Shown here: piece by piece, positions 17,538 through 26,527 of the stretch
Layout: each line of letters begins with the position of its first letter
How positions within the stretch are numbered: the first letter of the stretch is position 1
DNA from: Pantoea sp.
GTDB lineage: Bacteria > Pseudomonadota > Gammaproteobacteria > Enterobacterales > Enterobacteriaceae
Assembly (NCBI RefSeq): GCF_028283705.1
Contig: NZ_JAPWKD010000034.1
Location: forward strand, 62,001-126,000
DNA: 64,000 nucleotides
Direction: 5' to 3'
The notes under the pieces: model-generated
Told to the model about the DNA's origin: nothing
The model's input: only the letters and a program-made list of their open reading frames with translations
The model's database searches: none
Translations under genes and position numbers: made by a program

Positions 17538-18991
17538 TGATGCAGCGGCTTAACCGTCACGATTTTCCCGGCGCTCACTATACCGATCGCGTCATTCAGT
17601 TCGGGGAAGGTAATTTCCTGCGCGCCTTTATCGACTGGCAGCTTGACTGGCTGAATGAACATCAGGGCACCGATGCGGGTGTGGTGGTGGTGCGTCCCAG
17701 CAACAGGCCGATGTGCAGGATTCACTGAATCAGCAGGATGGATTGTATACCACGCTGATTCGCGGGCTGAATACGGCGGGTGAACAGGTCAGCGAAACCC
17801 GTCTGATTCGCAGCCTGAACTGTGAAATTCAGCCTTATCAGCAGTTTGACGATTTCCTCGCACTGGCACGCAATCCGCAGATGCGTTTTGTCTTTTCGAA
17901 TACCACCGAAGCCGGTATCGCGTTTGCTGAGCAGGACCAACTGGACGATGCGCCAGCCTCCTCTTTTCCCGGCAAACTGACCCAGCTGCTGTGGGCGCGT
18001 TACCTGCATTTTTCCGGTGCCGCCGATAAAGGCTGGTTGATCGTTCCCTGTGAGTTGATTGATTACAACGGCGATACGCTGCGCGAGCTGGTGCTGCGCT
18101 ATGCCGAACACTGGCAACTGCCCGAGGCGTTTACCCGTTGGGTCCAGCAGCATTGCGCGTTTTATAACACTCTGGTGGACCGCATCGTCACCGGTTTCCC
18201 GTGGCGACGCAGATCAAATTGCAGCCCAACTGGGCTACGAAGATACCTTCCTTGATACGGCCGAGGTGTATTACCAGTTCGTGATTCAGGGGCCGGATGC
18301 GCTGGCGCGGGAGCTGAAGCTGGCGGCGCTGGCACCGGAAGTACGACTGGTTGACGACATCACGCCTTATAAAGCGCAGAAAGTGGCGATCCTCAATGGC
18401 GCGCATACGGCGATGGTGCCGGTGGCGTTTCAGGCGGGGCTTGAGAGCGTGGGCGAGGCGATGAATGATGCACAGATCGCCAGCTTCGTTGATGAATTGC
18501 TGCGTAAAGAAGTGATCCCGACGCTCGACCTGCCGCCTGCGGAGCTGCATGCCTTTGCCGACGCGGTACAGCGTCGCTTCCGCAATCCCTTTATTCGCCA
18601 TGCGCTGCTGTCGATTGCGCTGAACGGCATGACCAAATTCCGCACCCGGATTCTGCCACAGCTGTTGCTGGCGCAGCAAAATCAGGGCAGCTGGCCTCCA
18701 CGTCTGACCTTTGCCTTTGCGGCACTGTTGGCGTTTTATCGTGGCAAACAGGGCGATAAAAGCTGGCCGCTGCAGGACGATGCCCACTGGCTGCAACGCT
18801 ATGCTGAGCTGTGGCCAGCGCTGGAAGCGGATCAGCAAACCCCGGAGCAACTGGTGCGTGCGGTACTGAGCGACGCCAGCCACTGGGGTGAAGATTTAAC
18901 CCGGCAGCCAGGATTGGTGGCTGCGGTAAGCCATCACCTGCAAAACATCATCGTTCATGGGATGCGAACGGCGCTGACACAACTGAGATAA
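17537..18991 (+). pseudogene. uxaB: Tagaturonate reductase (altronate oxidoreductase) UxaB, two frameshifts
   Basis: The start overlaps the uxaC stop. Frame 1 (MMQRLNRHDFPGAHYTDRVIQFGEGNFLRAF) breaks near 17697-17703, where one base appears to be missing from a C-run. Frame 2 (QDSLNQQDGLYTTLIRGLN to DRIVTGFP) breaks near 18200 by +1 or -2. Frame 3 (DQIAAQLGYEDTFLDTAEVYYQF to the stop) completes a protein of E. coli UxaB length (about 484). UxaB reduces tagaturonate to altronate with NADH. The mannitol-dehydrogenase-like active-site region KPYKxxK equivalent (ITPYKAQKVAILNGAHTA) is preserved. Confidence 0.85.
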
Positions 18992-18995
18992 CGCT

Positions 18996-20486
18996 ATGCA
19001 AGATGCGATAAGAATACATTCACGCGATAACGTCGCCGTGGCGTTGCGCGATTTGGAAGCCCATACCCAGGTTGAAATCAATAACGTGCGTGTTGAGTTG
19101 CAGCAGGCGGTAGGACGCGGGCATAAATTTGCCCTGCAACCGCTGGCAACCGATGCGCTGGTGATCAAATACGGATTACCCATCGCCCATGCCACGACAC
19201 CGATCGCCGCAGGCGAAATTATCCATTCACAGAACGCCCGTACCAATCTGAGCGATCTGGATGAATATGATTACCAGCCTGATTTTATTGCGTTACCGCC
19301 ACAGGCCGGGGATCGCGAGGTACAAATATATCGGCGCGCCAATGGTGAAGTGGGGATCCGCAATGAACTGTGGATCCTGCCGACTGTTGGCTGCGTTAAC
19401 GGTATTGCCCGGCAGATCCTGCAACGTTTCCTGAAAGAGACGGATGATGCGGCAGGGATCGACGGCGTGCATCTGTTCAGCCATCCGTTTGGCTGCTCGC
19501 AGCTGGGCCAGGATCATGCAAACACCCGTACTATGTTGCAGAACATGGTACGACACCCCAACGCAGGTGCGGTGCTGGTGATTGGCCTCGGTTGCGAGAA
19601 CAATCAGGTTGATGTGTTCCGCGACACGCTGGGCGGCTTCGACAGCGATCGTGTGCAGTTTATGGTGTGTCAGCAGCAGGATGATGAAGTCGAAGCGGGG
19701 CTGGAGCGGCTGCATGCGTTGTATAACGTAATGCGGTATGACCAGCGTCAGCCGGGCAAGCTGAGCGAATTAAAATTTGGGCTTGAGTGTGGTGGGTCCG
19801 ATGGCTTTTCTGGCATCACCGCCAACCCGATGCTGGGGCGTTTCTCCGATCAGATGATTGCCAATGGTGGCACCACGGTGCTGACCGAAGTACCGGAGAT
19901 GTTTGGCGCCGAGCGCATTCTGATGAGCCGCTGCCGGGATGAGTCCACCTTTGATAAAACCGTGGCAATGATTAACGACTTCAAGCGCTACTTTATCGAT
20001 CATCAGCAGCCGATTTACGAGAACCCTTCACCGGGCAATAAAGCCGGGGGCATCACCACGCTGGAGGAGAAATCGCTGGGCTGCACGCAAAAAGCCGGGC
20101 AGAGCCAGGTGGTGGATGTGCTGAAATATGGCGAACGGCTGAAAACGCCGGGTCTGAATCTATTGAGCGCCCCGGGCAATGATGCGGTCGCCACCAGCGC
20201 ACTGGCGGGAGCGGGCTGCCATATGGTGCTGTTCACGACGGGGCGGGGTACGCCTTATGGCGGCTTTGTCCCGACGGTGAAAATTGCCACCAATACGCAA
20301 CTGGCGGAGAAGAAGCCCCACTGGATTGATTTTAATGCCGGACGGCTGATTGAAGGCATGAGCATGGAGGCGATGCTGGCGGATTTTGTCGACATGATTG
20401 TCGCCATTGCCAACGGTAAACCCAGCCGTAATGAAGCCAATGATTTCCGTGAGTTAGCGATTTTTAAAAGCGGCGTCACGTTGTAA
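18996..20486 (+). CDS. uxaA: Altronate dehydratase UxaA
   Basis: 496 residues, E. coli length, with no frame disruption, in contrast to the two genes just upstream. N-terminal SAF domain (about 12-85) and the large catalytic domain with FSHPFGCSQLGQDH, GLGCENNQ, GLECGGSDGFSG and GSGDAVATS-like GNDAVATSALAGAGC. The enzyme dehydrates D-altronate to 2-keto-3-deoxygluconate with iron or manganese. It is the last gene of the uxaC-uxaB-uxaA operon, 4 bp after uxaB; E. coli keeps uxaB elsewhere, so this is a different but sensible grouping. Confidence 0.95.
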   Translation: MQDAIRIHSRDNVAVALRDLEAHTQVEINNVRVELQQAVGRGHKFALQPLATDALVIKYGLPIAHATTPIAAGEIIHSQNARTNLSDLDEYDYQPDFIALPPQAGDREVQIYRRANGEVGIRNELWILPTVGCVNGIARQILQRFLKETDDAAGIDGVHLFSHPFGCSQLGQDHANTRTMLQNMVRHPNAGAVLVIGLGCENNQVDVFRDTLGGFDSDRVQFMVCQQQDDEVEAGLERLHALYNVMRYDQRQPGKLSELKFGLECGGSDGFSGITANPMLGRFSDQMIANGGTTVLTEVPEMFGAERILMSRCRDESTFDKTVAMINDFKRYFIDHQQPIYENPSPGNKAGGITTLEEKSLGCTQKAGQSQVVDVLKYGERLKTPGLNLLSAPGNDAVATSALAGAGCHMVLFTTGRGTPYGGFVPTVKIATNTQLAEKKPHWIDFNAGRLIEGMSMEAMLADFVDMIVAIANGKPSRNEANDFRELAIFKSGVTL

Positions 20487-20493
20487 ATTGGAT

Positions 20494-20524
20494 CAGGAGC
20501 GCATAAATGCGCTCCTGGTTTTTA
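20494..20524. terminator. Terminator between converging uxaA and sstT
   Basis: Perfect stem CAGGAGCGCAT/ATGCGCTCCTG with an AA loop followed by GTTTTT on the plus strand; the T-run overlaps the sstT stop codon. Confidence 0.85.
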
Positions 20525-21748
20525 TGCTGCTGAACGCTCCGCTTCGGCCTGACACACCGCTGCGGTAAACAGAATATCCGTTGAGGAGTTCAGTGCGGTT
20601 TCGGCAGAATCCTGCAGCACACCGATAATGAAACCGACCGCTACTACCTGCATTGCCAGGTCATTGGGAATACCAAACATATTGCAGGCGACCGGAATCA
20701 GCAGCAACGAACCACCGGCGACGCCAGAAGCTCCACAGGCGCACAGCGAGGCCACCAGGCTAAGCAAAATCGCGGTGGGCACATCGACAGAAATCCCCAG
20801 TGTATGCACAGCAGCCAGCGTCAGCACGGTGATGGTGATTGACGCCCCCGCCATACTGATCGTGGCACCCAGCGGAATCGAGACGGAATAGGTGTCTTCA
20901 TCGAGACCCAGACGTTTTGCCAGCGCCATATTCACCGGAATATTGGCTGCCGAACTGCGGGTGAAGAAGGCAGTGACGCCACTTTCACGTATGCAGGTGA
21001 AGACCAGCGGGTAGGGATTACGGCGGATTTTGTTAAACACCAGCAGCGGGTTAACCACCAGCGCCATCAGCAGCATACAGCCGATCAACAATGACAGCAG
21101 GCTGGCATATTCCCACAACGCATCAAAACCGGTTGAAGCCAGAATCGACGCCACCAGGCCAAAAATCCCCAGCGGGGCGCAACGGATCACACAGCGTACC
21201 ACCCAGGTGGCGGCATTCGAGGCATCGTTGAGAAAGGCTTTGCTGCTCGGGCTGGCATGACGAAACGCCAGACCCAGGCCCAGTGCCCACACTAGAATGC
21301 CGATGTAATTGGCGTTCATCAGAGCATCAATCGGGTTCGACACCATGCTCATCAGCAGGCCATGTAACACCTCAGCAATACCAGAGGGTGGGGTGATTTC
21401 GGTCTTGCCAACGTTCATCGACAGCATCTGTGGGAACAGGTGGCTGAACACCACCGCAACGATGGCCGCGAAAAACGTGCTCAGCAGATACAGCATGATA
21501 ATCGGGCGGATATTGGTTTTTTGCCCTTGCTGGTGATTGGCAATCGACGAGATCACCAGTACCAGTACCAGCAGCGGAGCCACCGCTTTCAGGGCGCGAA
21601 CGAACAGCTCACCCAGCAGGCCAACGGCCAGCGCCGCATCGCGCGAAAACCAGGCCAGTGCCACACCGGCAATCAGTCCCAGCATAATTTGTTTTACCAG
21701 GCTGCCTGCGAACAGCGCGCCGAGTCGTCCAATGATGTTTGTTTGCAT
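20522..21748 (-). CDS. sstT: Serine/threonine:sodium symporter SstT
   Basis: 408 residues of the DAACS (dicarboxylate/amino acid:cation symporter) family with eight or more membrane segments. The re-entrant loop motifs FTRSSAANIPVNM and VASLCACGASGVAGGSLLLIP are diagnostic for SstT. It imports serine and threonine with Na+. It converges on uxaA across a shared terminator and has a 232-bp gap to alx. The C-terminal tail is acidic as in relatives. Confidence 0.94.
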   Translation of the reverse strand: MQTNIIGRLGALFAGSLVKQIMLGLIAGVALAWFSRDAALAVGLLGELFVRALKAVAPLLVLVLVISSIANHQQGQKTNIRPIIMLYLLSTFFAAIVAVVFSHLFPQMLSMNVGKTEITPPSGIAEVLHGLLMSMVSNPIDALMNANYIGILVWALGLGLAFRHASPSSKAFLNDASNAATWVVRCVIRCAPLGIFGLVASILASTGFDALWEYASLLSLLIGCMLLMALVVNPLLVFNKIRRNPYPLVFTCIRESGVTAFFTRSSAANIPVNMALAKRLGLDEDTYSVSIPLGATISMAGASITITVLTLAAVHTLGISVDVPTAILLSLVASLCACGASGVAGGSLLLIPVACNMFGIPNDLAMQVVAVGFIIGVLQDSAETALNSSTDILFTAAVCQAEAERSAA

Positions 21749-21980
21749 ATCACGATCTTTTTATTTGTCGGTAATAAGTTTGCTGCGCGGAATCACCGCA
21801 CGGCGATAGTGTAGCTGGCGGAGTATAAGGAAAACATTCGGTGAAGAAAGAGATAATTCTGTGGTTTGTGGTGAGTGTGGATTTTTGATCTACTGATGAT
21901 ATCGATTGTTGCAGAATATTGGCAGGATGGAGTGTTATGTCGCAAAATAAAGCAGGGGCGATTAACGCCCCCGCAGCAGA

Positions 21981-22952
21981 TTATGATGAGATCTTCTTCT
22001 GGTCGTTTCTGCGGTTAACCCAGGCATTAATCAGCAGTGTCCCCCCCAGAATCACCCCAACCACCGTTAGCGAGATGGCTACCGGGATATGGTAGAACTC
22101 AACAATCAGCATCTTGATACCGATAAACACCAGCACAATGGCCAGGCCGTATTTCAGCATCGAGAAGCGCTCCGCCACGTTGGCCAGCAGGAAGTACATG
22201 GCACGCAGGCCGAGGATAGCGAACAGGTTTGAGGTCAGAACGATAAAGGGATCAGTGGTGACGGCAAAGATAGCCGGGATACTGTCAACGGCGAAGATGA
22301 CGTCGCTCAGTTCCACCATGATCAACACCAGCAGCAGCGGGGTGGCGAACAGCACACCGTTTTTGCGGGTGAAGAATTTCTCTCCTTCCAGACTCTCGGT
22401 CATGCGCAGGTGTTTACGCAGCCAGCGCACCAGCGGCTTATCGCCCACCGCGTTGTCATCGTCCTCTTTCGCCAGCGCCATCTTCAGGCCGGTGAACAGC
22501 AGGAAGGCACCGAAGATATACAGAATCCAGCTGAATTGTGTGACCAGCCAGCTGCCACCGAAAATCATGATGGTTCGTAGCACGATCGCGCCCAATACAC
22601 CGTAGATCAGTACACGGCGTTGTAGCTGGGCCGGAATGGCAAAGTAGCTAAACAGCATCAGCCAGACGAAGACGTTATCCACTGCCAATGCTTTTTCCAG
22701 GATGTAGCCGGTAAGGAAGGCAAGGGTTTGCGCCGTTGCCACTTCGCGCCCGGCACTGCCGTCGAGATACCACCAGAACGCGGCGCTGAACAGCAAGGAG
22801 ACTGAGACCCAAATCAGCGACCAGATTGCCGCCTGTTTGAATGACATGGTTTGTGCGCCGCGACGTCCCTGGAGCAAGAGATCAATCGCCAGCATGATCA
22901 ACACTACAACGGCAAAACTGCCCCACAGCAGTGGCGTGCCTACAGTTTGCAT
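21981..22952 (-). CDS. alx: TerC-family manganese exporter Alx
   Basis: 323 residues with nine or so membrane helices. TerC motifs are present: FLTGYILEKALAVDNVFVW and the second acidic motif IMVELSDVIFAVDSIPAIFAV, whose Asp/Glu residues are thought to bind metal. Between them a cytosolic loop holds EDDDNAVGDKPLVRWLRKHLRM. Alx exports Mn2+ and is induced by alkaline pH or excess Mn through an upstream riboswitch, which is present here with the correct orientation. Confidence 0.94.
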   Translation of the reverse strand: MQTVGTPLLWGSFAVVVLIMLAIDLLLQGRRGAQTMSFKQAAIWSLIWVSVSLLFSAAFWWYLDGSAGREVATAQTLAFLTGYILEKALAVDNVFVWLMLFSYFAIPAQLQRRVLIYGVLGAIVLRTIMIFGGSWLVTQFSWILYIFGAFLLFTGLKMALAKEDDDNAVGDKPLVRWLRKHLRMTESLEGEKFFTRKNGVLFATPLLLVLIMVELSDVIFAVDSIPAIFAVTTDPFIVLTSNLFAILGLRAMYFLLANVAERFSMLKYGLAIVLVFIGIKMLIVEFYHIPVAISLTVVGVILGGTLLINAWVNRRNDQKKISS

Positions 22953-22967
22953 AAACGTATCCTGTCC

Positions 22968-23142
22968 TGAAAATAAAAAAGGCCGAAGTCAGAAGACGTC
23001 AGCCGCTTTTTTGTTATAAGCAAACCTCGCCTTCCGGCAAGGTCTCACTTACAACTCAGAATGGATTCCGGGTTGCCTGATGACCGGATGCTTAATGCAT
23101 CGTAATGACGATCAATCAGCTTATAAGTTACTCCCCTTTGCG
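22968..23142 (-). promoter_or_regulatory. yybP-ykoY (PRE/SraF) Mn2+ and pH-responsive riboswitch of alx
   Basis: The minus-strand leader of alx carries the conserved parts of the E. coli PRE element: GGGGAGTAACTTAT, the CATCAGGCAACCCGGAATCC block, GTAAGTGAGACCTTGCCGG and AGGCGAGGTTT. It is followed by a G+C-rich hairpin and a T-run (22975-23005) just before the alx ribosome site. In E. coli this RNA switches between translation-inactive and active folds upon Mn2+ binding and alkaline pH. Boundaries are approximate. Confidence 0.88.
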
Positions 23143-23148
23143 TTGGCT

Positions 23149-23177
23149 AACATACTTGCCACTGCGCCGGGAAGCAA
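23149..23177 (-). promoter_or_regulatory. Promoter of the alx riboswitch transcript
   Basis: -35 TTGCTT (23177-23172) and -10 TATGTT (23154-23149) with a 17-bp spacer; predicted start about 23142, a few bases before the riboswitch GGGGAGTA. Confidence 0.65.
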
Positions 23178-23247
23178 TGGGGTGCAGGAAATATTTTGAA
23201 ATATTTACCTGGACGGAGATTCCGTTCGGACGGATAAAAACGTGCCG

Positions 23248-24228
23248 CTACGGATTATCTGCCGGGAAAATGACACCCGTCTGGCGACGAATTTCTGTCA
23301 GCAATGCAGCGGTGATACGCGACGTTTGCAGACCGGGATGCTCCACCTGACCCCCATTCACCAACCGGGAAAAGGTTTCGGCTTCATACAGCATAGTGTT
23401 GATGTGCTGCATCTGCGTCAGATTCTGGCTCTCACCGCCGCGTGGGATAAAGCGCAACTGCTGGCACTCGGAGATTTTCTCAATCACCAGTGAGCCAGCC
23501 TCGCCCTGAATTTCGCTCGGTATCAATGAATCACTCACCTTAGAATGCAGAATCGTTACATCGAAATCGCCATAGCCCAGCACCGCCACGCCATGTGCAT
23601 CCACGCCACTTTCCAGCAGTGAAGCCTGGGCGGTCACCTGCTGGGGTTCGCCCCATAAGGTGACCGCAGCCGCAAGGCAGTAATATCCGATATCCATAAT
23701 GGAACCGTTGGACCATTGCGGGTTAAAGGTATTGGGGTTTCCCCCTGCCAGATAACGCTGATAGCGGGAGGAATACTGGCAGTAATTCAGCAGCGCCTTG
23801 CGCATTTTGCCAATCTGCGGCAGGGATTTTTGCAGCTGCAAAAAGGTCGGCAGGCTGGCGGTTTTGAAGGCTTCGAACAGCACCACCTGGTTTTCACGCG
23901 CGCAGGCGATCATTGCTTCCGCTTCACGCAGGTTGGAGGCTAGCGGTTTTTCGCAAATCACATGCTTGCCGTGCGACATAAACAGCAGTGCCTGTTCACA
24001 GTGCAGCGCGTTCGGGCTGGCGATATAGACCGCGTCGATGGCGTCGCTGGCGGCCATCGCCTCAAGCGAGGTGAAGATGTGCTTGCAGGGATAATCGTTG
24101 GCGAAGGCTTCAGCCTGCTGCTGCTGGCGTGAATAAACGGCGCTCAGTTTCATTTTGCCGCTTTCATGTGCGGCGTCGATAAACTGGCGGGTAATCCAGT
24201 TGGTTCCCACAATAGCGAAGCGAATCAC
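23248..24228 (-). CDS. ygjR: Gfo/Idh/MocA-family oxidoreductase YgjR
   Basis: 326 residues from a GTG at 24228 preceded by GGAG; E. coli YgjR starts MIRFAVIGTNWITRQF and this protein reads VIRFAIVGTNWITRQF. Rossmann NAD(P)-binding domain (about 1-120, with the Lys motif VICEKPLASN) and a C-terminal alpha/beta substrate domain ending RRQTGVIFPAD. The substrate is unknown; relatives oxidise sugars or inositol. It lies beside alx as in E. coli and is divergent from the ClC gene (151-bp gap). Confidence 0.9.
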   Translation of the reverse strand: MIRFAIVGTNWITRQFIDAAHESGKMKLSAVYSRQQQQAEAFANDYPCKHIFTSLEAMAASDAIDAVYIASPNALHCEQALLFMSHGKHVICEKPLASNLREAEAMIACARENQVVLFEAFKTASLPTFLQLQKSLPQIGKMRKALLNYCQYSSRYQRYLAGGNPNTFNPQWSNGSIMDIGYYCLAAAVTLWGEPQQVTAQASLLESGVDAHGVAVLGYGDFDVTILHSKVSDSLIPSEIQGEAGSLVIEKISECQQLRFIPRGGESQNLTQMQHINTMLYEAETFSRLVNGGQVEHPGLQTSRITAALLTEIRRQTGVIFPADNP

Positions 24229-24379
24229 GTGCGGTTTCTCCGGCAGGGATAAAACGGCAGAGTAGCATGCTGGCACGGTGACGTAATTAGCAAACACAGG
24301 CGAAATTTGATCCTGAGATCCGCATTCCAATATGATGATGCAGCTATGATTTTTATCCCGGACAGAAGAGGACGCGCGG

Positions 24380-26068
24380 GTGAGTGGAAGTAAACATGCA
24401 CTGAACTGGACCACATTGCTGATTGCCATCCCGGTCGGTTGCGCGGCCTCACTGGTGACGCTCGCTTTTCGCGGGGTTATCGATCTGATTAACCGTCTGT
24501 TATTTCACAGTGATAGTGAAATCACCGTGGCGATGCATGTCTGGCCGTGGATTTTCTGGCCGCTGCTGGTGGGCGCTGGTGGCTTGCTGGCGGGGTGGTT
24601 TTTGCGTTATGCCGTCAGCATTGAGCAGCAGGAAACGGTGAAAACAGATTACCTCGAAGTGATCAACGCCCGGCTGGATGCGGTGCCGACCAAAACTTCA
24701 CTGTTTCGCGCCCTGTCATCGATTGCCAGTATCGGCAGTGGCGCATCGATAGGTAAAGAAGGGCCGATGGTGCAGCTTTCGGCGCTGTGTGGCAGCTTAA
24801 TTGGCCGTTGGTTGCCGAAATCACTCGGTCTGCGTAATAGCGATATTGTGGCGATGGCAGCCGCTGCCGGGTTGTCGTCGGTGTATCACGCGCCGCTGGC
24901 TTCGGCGATCTTTGTCGCAGAAATTGCCTTTGGCATTTCCGCGTTGCAGCGGCTGATTCCGCTGGTTATCGCTTCTGCCGTGGCGGTGATGACCATGTGG
25001 TCACTGGGCTTCCGCAACGCGCTCTATCCCTTGTCTGACGTCAGTTTCCAGCTGAATATGACCAGCCTGTTGATGACGGTGCTGATTGGGCTGGCCTCCG
25101 GGCTGGCGGGTTGGTTGCTGATCAAACTGATTGCACGCAGCAAAGCGCTATTTGGGCGCGTCCGTTCGCTGCCGTTGCGTCTCGGTGCCGGTGGTCTGGC
25201 CGTGGGTTTTCTGGCGCTGATCTCCACCGATATTCTGGGTAACGGCTATGAAGTGATCATTAAAATCATCGAGGGTCATTATCTGCTGGGGGGCTTGCTG
25301 GGTTTGTTGATCCTGAAAACCCTGGCGACCACGCTTTCGGTCGGATCAAACGCGGTTGGCGGATTGTTCACCCCTTCCTTATTAATGGGTGCATTGCTGG
25401 GGGCGTTGCTTGCCACCTTCGGTGCCACGTTGCATTTACCGGTGGGCGATACGCTGCTGTATGCCGCTATCGGCATGGCGGCGGTGCTGGCGGCGGTCAG
25501 CCAGGCCCCGCTGATGGCGATGTTGATGGTGCTGGAAATGACGCTCAACAGCAGCCTGTTGTTCCCGCTGATGATTGCGTCGGTGCTGGCGTCAATGCTG
25601 GTTTATCGTCTGCAATCCGCCAGCACCTATCCGGTGGTGAGTGGGCATCTCAGCCGTTCTGAAGCCAAATATGATTTCGACAACATGCGCGTTGACCAAC
25701 TGATCATCCCCGGCGCAGCGCTGCAACCGGATGAATCGGTTGGTCAGGCGCTGGCGGTGAGTTCGCTCAAGCGCGAGCGTTATGTCTATGTCATCAATGC
25801 CAGCGGCCAGTTTCTGGGGGTGGTATCGATTCATGATATTGCGCGCAAAGTGCTGGCGGAGGAGATCACGCTGCAATCACCGGTGAGTACGGTGATGGAC
25901 AGCAATTTTCCGTTTATTTATCAGAACCAAAGCATGCGCGAAGGCTGGGAAGCGTTTGCCCGCGTGACGCTGGAGCGCCTGCCGGTGCTGAACAATCCAC
26001 AGGAGCGACTTTTCCTTGGCGCGCTGACGAAAACCAGTTTGATTCAGAAGGCACAGGAGTTTTTGTAA
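24380..26068 (+). CDS. ClC-family chloride channel/antiporter with C-terminal CBS pair
   Basis: 562 residues from a GTG start with an AGAGGA ribosome site. The membrane domain (about 1-425) contains the selectivity motif GSGASIGKEGPMVQ, including the gating glutamate of GxEGP, and GSNAVGGLFTPSLLMG. A glutamate (FVAEIAFG) sits where the internal proton glutamate of H+/Cl- antiporters lies, so proton coupling is plausible. Two CBS domains (about 435-560) follow and may sense nucleotides. E. coli ClcA and ClcB lack CBS domains, so this is a distinct family member and I give no symbol. Confidence 0.88.
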   Translation: MSGSKHALNWTTLLIAIPVGCAASLVTLAFRGVIDLINRLLFHSDSEITVAMHVWPWIFWPLLVGAGGLLAGWFLRYAVSIEQQETVKTDYLEVINARLDAVPTKTSLFRALSSIASIGSGASIGKEGPMVQLSALCGSLIGRWLPKSLGLRNSDIVAMAAAAGLSSVYHAPLASAIFVAEIAFGISALQRLIPLVIASAVAVMTMWSLGFRNALYPLSDVSFQLNMTSLLMTVLIGLASGLAGWLLIKLIARSKALFGRVRSLPLRLGAGGLAVGFLALISTDILGNGYEVIIKIIEGHYLLGGLLGLLILKTLATTLSVGSNAVGGLFTPSLLMGALLGALLATFGATLHLPVGDTLLYAAIGMAAVLAAVSQAPLMAMLMVLEMTLNSSLLFPLMIASVLASMLVYRLQSASTYPVVSGHLSRSEAKYDFDNMRVDQLIIPGAALQPDESVGQALAVSSLKRERYVYVINASGQFLGVVSIHDIARKVLAEEITLQSPVSTVMDSNFPFIYQNQSMREGWEAFARVTLERLPVLNNPQERLFLGALTKTSLIQKAQEFL

Positions 26069-26110
26069 TCCTGTCCATGGCAGCGCCCAGCATGGGGCGC
26101 TGCTGCCGGT

Positions 26111-26491
26111 TTAACGAATGGCGTAAGTTTCGATTTCTACCCGCTGCCAGGTCCTGAGCATCGAATCCACCTGCACAATGGTGCTGGCCGGACGGATGGT
26201 GCCAAAAGTCTCAAGATGCGCCTTTGCGACCTTTTCCGCATCGTTGATGTCACGCACATATACCACGGTGCGCACCACATCCTCCATCTCCATATCTGCC
26301 TGCTGTACCACGCGGGCGATGGTGTTCAGGATCGATTTTGTCTGCTCGTAAGCATCCGCCTTTTCAAAATCCGGCGTGGCGCAGGTGCCCGAAATATGTA
26401 GCTGATTGTCAGCTTTGACGGCACGTGAGTAACCAAAAACGGACTCATAGGCACCGCCGGAAGAGATTTTTACTTTAGTGGTCAGGCTCAT
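26111..26491 (-). CDS. RidA/YjgF-family protein
   Basis: 126 residues from the ATG at 26491, which has GGAG 8 nt upstream; an ATG four codons earlier is less well placed. The chorismate-mutase-like RidA fold is indicated by GYSRAVKADNQLHISGTCATP, NTIARVVQQADMEMEDVVRTVVYV and the C-terminal RPASTIVQVDSML with the conserved arginine that binds carboxylates. RidA proteins hydrolyse reactive enamines/imines. It is the last gene of the LysR-FMO-SDR-transporter cluster and differs from housekeeping RidA, suggesting a pathway-specific deaminase. Confidence 0.85.
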   Translation of the reverse strand: MSLTTKVKISSGGAYESVFGYSRAVKADNQLHISGTCATPDFEKADAYEQTKSILNTIARVVQQADMEMEDVVRTVVYVRDINDAEKVAKAHLETFGTIRPASTIVQVDSMLRTWQRVEIETYAIR

Positions 26492-26527
26492 TTTATGCTC
26501 CATAGATACACAGGTGATAAAGAGGGA

